NCBI GenBank assembly: GCA_030836725.1
Contig: JAUPLV010000084.1
Location: forward strand, 1 to 9,122
Length of the DNA stretch: 9,122 bases
Source of the DNA: Pseudomonadota bacterium
GTDB lineage: Bacteria > Pseudomonadota > Gammaproteobacteria > Burkholderiales > Thiobacillaceae
Direction: 5' to 3'
The position numbers were made by a program, and so were the translations under genes. Position 1 is the stretch's first letter. Each line of letters starts with the position of its first letter. Below are positions 5,834 through 9,122 of the stretch, piece after piece. Under the pieces are notes generated by a model. That model was not told the DNA's origin. It ran no database searches and worked only from the letters and a program-made list of their open reading frames with translations.

Positions 5834-6493
5834 ATGAACGAACTGCAATTTCTGACCTGGGTGCGCGGTCCGGGACTCGACATCGCGACAGGGATTTTTC
5901 TGCTGGGCGTCTTGTGGCGGCTGATCGAAATCTACTCGCTTGGCCGCAAGCAGGATTTGTCCGCGCCGCGTCATACGCCGGGTGCATCGGGCCTGAATAC
6001 CGTGTTCCGGCGGTCGGTTCCGCCGCCCGGCATGCTGAAGCATTCGCCGGTCAGCTATATCGGCGGCTACATTTTCCACATGGGTCTCGCGATCATCGTG
6101 TTCGGTTTCGCGCCGCACATCCTGCTGATCGGGAATCTCACCGGCCTGTCCTGGCCCGGCCTGCCCTCGCAGTTCGTCGACCTGGCCGCGGTGGTGACGA
6201 TGGCGGCGATGGTGGTGGTGCTGGTCGACCGCATCAACAAACCGGTCAAGCGCTTTCTCAGCACCTTCGAGGACTGGTTCACCTGGGCTGCGACCTTCGT
6301 GCCGGTGCTGACCGGCTGGCTGGCGGTACAGCATCTGCTTCTGCCCTATACGCTGATGCTGGCGCTGCACATTCTCTCCGTGGAAATCCTGCTGATCGTG
6401 CTGCCGTTCACCAAACTGTTCCATGTCTTCACGCTGTTCGGCTCGCGCTGGTACAACGGCAGGATCAATGGGCATAAGGGAGTTCCGGTATGA
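5834..6493 (+). CDS. isp1: Isp1, integral-membrane cytochrome b-like hydrogenase partner
   Basis: Isp1 is the membrane subunit of Isp-type hydrogenases, related to NarI and DsrM, and is thought to pass electrons between HynS, quinone and Isp2. The 219-residue protein has about five transmembrane helices (near 16-36, 75-99, 114-134, 149-170 and 174-191). Histidines His82, His167, His179 and His197 lie in or beside helices and are candidate haem b ligands. The ATG at 5834 is preferred because GGAG (5822-5825) then lies 8 nt upstream; an ATG at 5828 overlaps the hynS stop as ATGA but is too close to it. A longer frame reaching back into hynS is only a shadow. The stop overlaps another ATG (ATGA at 6490-6493), which looks like the old isp2 start, see the findings. 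Confidence 0.93.
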   Translation: MNELQFLTWVRGPGLDIATGIFLLGVLWRLIEIYSLGRKQDLSAPRHTPGASGLNTVFRRSVPPPGMLKHSPVSYIGGYIFHMGLAIIVFGFAPHILLIGNLTGLSWPGLPSQFVDLAAVVTMAAMVVVLVDRINKPVKRFLSTFEDWFTWAATFVPVLTGWLAVQHLLLPYTLMLALHILSVEILLIVLPFTKLFHVFTLFGSRWYNGRINGHKGVPV

Positions 6494-6507
6494 GCGCCAG
6501 GCTTTTT

Positions 6508-6572
6508 CCCCTCCCCCACGAGGGGGGAGGGTGCCCGCAGGGCGGGAGAGGGTGGGGCCGGCAAAGCCGGCC
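6508..6572. repeat. Cluster of GC-rich hairpins, left part of the isp1-isp2 spacer
   Basis: Three perfect hairpins follow one another: CCCTCCCCC/GGGGGAGGG (6509-6517 and 6523-6531, 5-nt loop), GCCC/GGGC (6533-6536 and 6540-6543, loop GCA), and GGCCGGC/GCCGGCC (6556-6562 and 6566-6572, loop AAA). GGGAGAGGG at 6544-6552 repeats the arm motif of the copy in hypD. None is followed by a T-run, so they are repeat-element hairpins rather than standard terminators, although they may slow transcription or protect the 3' end of the isp1 message. Confidence 0.7.
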
Positions 6573-6643
6573 ATGCGGCCATAGCGAACACCACGAATAC
6601 GCCAAGGCCCACCCTCTGATGGAACCCCTAACCAATCGACTAA

Positions 6644-6732
6644 GCCCGCAGGCGGGCAAGTCGCTGGTAATCCCCAACCCCTCTTCCCTTATGTCCCGCA
6701 GGGACGGTATCCCGTGGGGCAAGGGAGAGGGG
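6644..6732. repeat. Dispersed palindromic repeat, right part of the isp1-isp2 spacer
   Basis: The outer arms CCCCTCTTCCCTT (6678-6690) and AAGGGAGAGGGG (6721-6732) pair with one base unmatched, enclosing a GTCCC/GGGAC hairpin (6693-6697 and 6701-6705). Just left of it lies GCCCGC/GCGGGC (6644-6649 and 6652-6657). The right arm and its flank (6708-6734) reappear at bases 1-27 within hypF. The element ends about 10 nt before the isp2 ribosome binding site AGGAG (6743-6747). Confidence 0.75.
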
Positions 6733-6755
6733 CTTAAAAGCAAGGAGTCCACAGC

Positions 6756-8048
6756 ATGAGCGCGTCGCTCGAAAAAGGCATCCGCGTCCTCAAGGAAGTC
6801 ATCGACGCGCCCATCGCCAGCTACTTCGAAAGCTGCGTGCATTGCGGCCTGTGCGCCGAGGCCTGCCTGTTCTACACGGAAACCGGCGACCCCAAGTACA
6901 CGCCGATCCACAAGCTGGAGCCGCTGCGTCGCATCTACGAACAGGAATACACGCTGCTGGGACGGCTGAAGAAAATGGTCGGCCTGTCCAGGGCCGTGAC
7001 CGACGATGAACTCGACCAGTGGCAGGAGCTGGTCTACAACAGCTGCACGCTGTGCGGCCGCTGTTCCGCCGTCTGCCCGGTCGGCAACGACATCGTCTAC
7101 ATGGTGCGCAAGTTCCGCGAGGGCATGTCGGCCTCCGGCCACGCGCCCGAAGGCATCAAGGGCGCGGTCAACCGCACCGTCACCGTCGGCAGTCCGATGA
7201 ACGTCAAGCTGCCCGCGGTGCAGGCGCAGATGAAGCACGTGGAAGAGGACTACGGCATCCCGATTCCGCTCGATGCCGAAGGCGCCGAGTACATGGTGCT
7301 GCTGTCGTCGATGGAAATCATGAACTTCCCGGAATACCTGGGGGCCGTCGCCAAGATCATGCATCAGGCCGGCAAGCGCTGGACGCTGTGCTCGACCGCC
7401 TTCGAGGCGACCAACGCCGGCATCCAGATCGGCAACTCGGACCTGGCGAGAGTGATCGTCTCGCGCATCGTCGAGGGGGCGGAAAAGCTCAAGGTGAAGA
7501 CCGTGATCAGCCCCGAGTGCGGCCACGCCTACACCGCGCTGCGCTGGGAAGGCGCCAACCTGATCGGGCGGCCGTTCGGTTTCGAGGTCAAGCACATCAT
7601 CGAAGTGCTGGGCGAATTCCAGCAGCAGGGACTGTTGAAGACCGAGGGCTTCGAGACCGACAAGCTGACCTTCCACGACCCCTGCCAGCTGGCGCGGCGC
7701 GGCGGCGTGATCCAGCAGCAGCGCTCGCTGATGAACCAGGTGGCGAAGAACTTCGTCGAGATGCCGGATGCCGGCTACATGAACTGGTGCTGCGGGGGCG
7801 GCGGCGGCGCATCGGCCATCGAGGAAGGCGAGGCGCTGCGGCTGGAAGCCTTCAAGAAGAAGAAATCCCAGCTCGATACGGTCAAGCCGGACCGTCTGGT
7901 CACCGCCTGCGCCAACTGCCGCATCGTGCTGGAAGAAGGTCTGGAGCACTACCAGATGCCGATTCCGGTCATCGGCCTGACCGAATTGATCGCCGAACAT
8001 ATCCCGGAAAAATCGCCACAAGCGGCCGCCAAGCCGGAAGGAGCCTGA
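6756..8048 (+). CDS. isp2: Isp2, HdrD/DsrK-like Fe-S protein of the hydrogenase complex
   Basis: Isp2 is a cytoplasmic Fe-S protein related to HdrD, DsrK and GlpC, thought to exchange electrons with Isp1 and possibly to act on a disulfide or sulfur compound. The 430-residue protein has two [4Fe-4S] motifs, Cys27-X2-Cys30-X2-Cys33-X3-Cys37 and Cys97-X2-Cys100-X2-Cys103-X3-Cys107-Pro. Its C-terminal CCG domain is complete: HDPC (Cys310), CCGGGG (Cys345-Cys346) and CANC (Cys385/388), the pattern that in HdrB/HdrD binds a non-cubane [4Fe-4S] site. An N-terminal CCG copy is degenerate (Cys212 and Cys255 only). No signal peptide or transmembrane helix is seen. AGGAG lies 8 nt before the ATG. The gene is set off from isp1 by a 262-bp repeat-filled gap, an unusual break in an otherwise compact set; hynL follows after 4 nt. 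Confidence 0.95.
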   Translation: MSASLEKGIRVLKEVIDAPIASYFESCVHCGLCAEACLFYTETGDPKYTPIHKLEPLRRIYEQEYTLLGRLKKMVGLSRAVTDDELDQWQELVYNSCTLCGRCSAVCPVGNDIVYMVRKFREGMSASGHAPEGIKGAVNRTVTVGSPMNVKLPAVQAQMKHVEEDYGIPIPLDAEGAEYMVLLSSMEIMNFPEYLGAVAKIMHQAGKRWTLCSTAFEATNAGIQIGNSDLARVIVSRIVEGAEKLKVKTVISPECGHAYTALRWEGANLIGRPFGFEVKHIIEVLGEFQQQGLLKTEGFETDKLTFHDPCQLARRGGVIQQQRSLMNQVAKNFVEMPDAGYMNWCCGGGGGASAIEEGEALRLEAFKKKKSQLDTVKPDRLVTACANCRIVLEEGLEHYQMPIPVIGLTELIAEHIPEKSPQAAAKPEGA

Positions 8049-8052
8049 CCTC

Positions 8053-9122
8053 ATGACCACAGCACAACGCATCGTCGTTGACCCCATCACCCGCATCGAG
8101 GGCCACCTGCGCATCGAGGCCGAAACCGATGCCGACGGCAAGATCACCCACGCGTATTCCGCCGGCACCATGGTGCGCGGCATCGAGATCATCCTGCGCG
8201 GGCGCGACCCGCGCGACGCCTGGGCCTTCGCCCAGCGCATCTGCGGCGTCTGCACCCTGGTGCACGGCATCGCCTCGGTGCGCTCGGTGGAGGACGCGCT
8301 GCATCGCGCCATCCCCGCCTACAGCATTCCGCGGAACGCGGAACTGATTCGCAACCTGATGATCGCGGCGCAATACGTGCATGACCATGTGATGCACTTC
8401 TATCATCTGCACGCGCTCGACTGGGTCGATGTGGTATCGGCGCTGAAGGCCGACCCCAAGGCCACCTCGGCGCTGGCGCAATCGATTTCCGGCTATTCGA
8501 AGTCGTCGCCGGGTTACTTCGCCGATGCGCAGAAGCGGGTGAAAACCTTCGTCGAACAGGGCCAGCTCGGCATTTTCGCCAACGCCTACTGGGGCCATCC
8601 CGCCTACAAGCTGCCGCCGGAAGCCAACCTGATGGCGGTGGCGCATTACCTCGATGCGCTTGCCTGGCAGCGCGACGTGGTCAAGCTGCACACCATCTTC
8701 GGCGGCAAGAACCCGCACCCCAACTTCGTGGTGGGCGGCGTGCCCTCGGCCATATCGGTGCAGACCGGGGCCGGTCCGGGAAAGGGGCCGCACTATCGCG
8801 GCGGCCAGGATGCCACCGCGCTCAACATGGTCGGCCTGCAGACGGTGCAGAACGTCATCCGCCAGATGCGCGAATTCGTCGATCAGGTTTACGTGCCGGA
8901 CACCCTGGCGATCGCCGGGTTCTACAAGGACTGGGGCGGGCGCGGCGAGGGCCTGGGCAACTTCCTGTCGTTCGGCGACCTGCCATCGAAAAGTTTCTGG
9001 GATACCGATTCCTATCTCATCCCGCGCGGCGTCATTCTCAACCGCGACCTGTCGACCATCCATCCCATCGACCTGGATGCCGACAACGAGATTCAGGAGT
9101 TCGTCAGCCACTCCTGGTACAA
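8053..9122 (+). CDS. hynL: [NiFe]-hydrogenase large subunit (N-terminal part, cut by window edge)
   Basis: HynL holds the NiFe(CN)2CO centre that splits or makes hydrogen. The first 356 codons are present and stay in frame to the edge. The N-terminal pattern VVDPITRIEGHLRIE and the L1 motif RICGVCTLVHG (Cys64, Cys67, His71) give two of the four nickel-binding cysteines; the other pair and the C-terminal peptide cut by HynD lie beyond the window. Further family segments are RNLMIAAQYVHDHVMHFYHLH and GGKNPHPNFVVGGVP. It has no signal peptide of its own and is expected to ride out with HynS through Tat. AAGGAG (8038-8043) lies 9 nt before the ATG, and the gene starts 4 nt after the isp2 stop. 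Confidence 0.97.
   Translation, partial: MTTAQRIVVDPITRIEGHLRIEAETDADGKITHAYSAGTMVRGIEIILRGRDPRDAWAFAQRICGVCTLVHGIASVRSVEDALHRAIPAYSIPRNAELIRNLMIAAQYVHDHVMHFYHLHALDWVDVVSALKADPKATSALAQSISGYSKSSPGYFADAQKRVKTFVEQGQLGIFANAYWGHPAYKLPPEANLMAVAHYLDALAWQRDVVKLHTIFGGKNPHPNFVVGGVPSAISVQTGAGPGKGPHYRGGQDATALNMVGLQTVQNVIRQMREFVDQVYVPDTLAIAGFYKDWGGRGEGLGNFLSFGDLPSKSFWDTDSYLIPRGVILNRDLSTIHPIDLDADNEIQEFVSHSWY

Larger units (their letters stand above)
6490..6759 (+). other. Leader reading frame spanning the isp1-isp2 repeat cluster, with relict isp2 start
   Basis: An ATG overlapping the isp1 stop (ATGA) has AAGGGAG 7 nt upstream. It opens an 89-codon frame that runs through the whole repeat cluster and stops at a TGA overlapping the isp2 ATG. 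Its first bases, ATGAGCGC, are identical to the start of isp2 (6756-6763), so the encoded MSA matches the Isp2 N-terminus. The rest is low-complexity Gly/Pro/Ser-rich and unlike any protein I know. It may be translated and couple isp1 to isp2, but it is unlikely to encode a functional product. Confidence 0.4.

Noticed and set aside
4731..5987. 418-codon minus-strand frame opposite hynS
   Set aside because: HynS has every cluster ligand and a Tat signal on the plus strand; the antisense frame has no domain.
6508..6732. Repeat cluster as a CRISPR array
   Set aside because: There are no regularly spaced identical repeats with unique spacers; the units are differing palindromes.
6465..8312. 615-codon minus-strand frame opposite isp2 and the start of hynL
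   Set aside because: It crosses two conserved genes and the repeat cluster and has His/Gly/Arg/Asp-rich composition typical of shadow frames.

Overview
The window is a GC-rich proteobacterial [NiFe]-hydrogenase locus. Protein signatures fit the membrane-bound, Tat-exported 'Isp' type (hynS-isp1-isp2-hynL, group 1e). This type is best known from sulfur-metabolising purple bacteria and betaproteobacteria. A betaproteobacterium is my guess for the host; nothing in the window fixes the taxon.

Layout. Two divergent gene sets leave an AT-rich spacer at about 3664-3813. Leftward (minus strand) run the maturation genes hypC, hypA, hypB, hypD and hypF, the last cut by the window's left edge. Rightward (plus strand) run a hydrogenase maturation protease (hynD-like), a short HupH-like protein, small subunit hynS, cytochrome b-like isp1, Fe-S protein isp2 and large subunit hynL, cut by the right edge. 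HypA/HypB deliver nickel, HypC/HypD/HypF (with HypE, not in the window) build the Fe(CN)2CO group, and HynD trims HynL. HynS-HynL is then exported by Tat, and Isp1/Isp2 probably link it to the quinone pool or a thiol/sulfur redox partner.

The locus carries two kinds of foreign DNA. First, the tightly overlapping hyp genes are interrupted only between hypA and hypB. There a 422-bp, lower-GC segment (about 2602-3023) has the architecture of an integron gene cassette: one small ORF, its start codon 5 nt inside the cassette, and a 60-bp attC-like site at its 3' end. The predicted crossover G is the last base of the hypA stop codon. Removing the segment would restore a 17-nt hypA-hypB spacing. The cassette ORF encodes a two-helix membrane protein with a C-terminal four-cysteine zinc ribbon.

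Second, a dispersed GC-rich palindromic repeat family (CCCTCTCCC...GGGAGAGGG) occurs several times. One copy lies in frame inside hypD, one in frame at the zinc-finger/YrdC boundary of hypF, and a cluster of hairpins separates isp1 from isp2. That cluster appears to have displaced the isp2 start codon, leaving a relict start (with its own ribosome binding site) that opens an 89-codon leader frame ending exactly on the present isp2 start. There is no gene-free stretch longer than 300 bases, and I saw no rRNA, tRNA or CRISPR.
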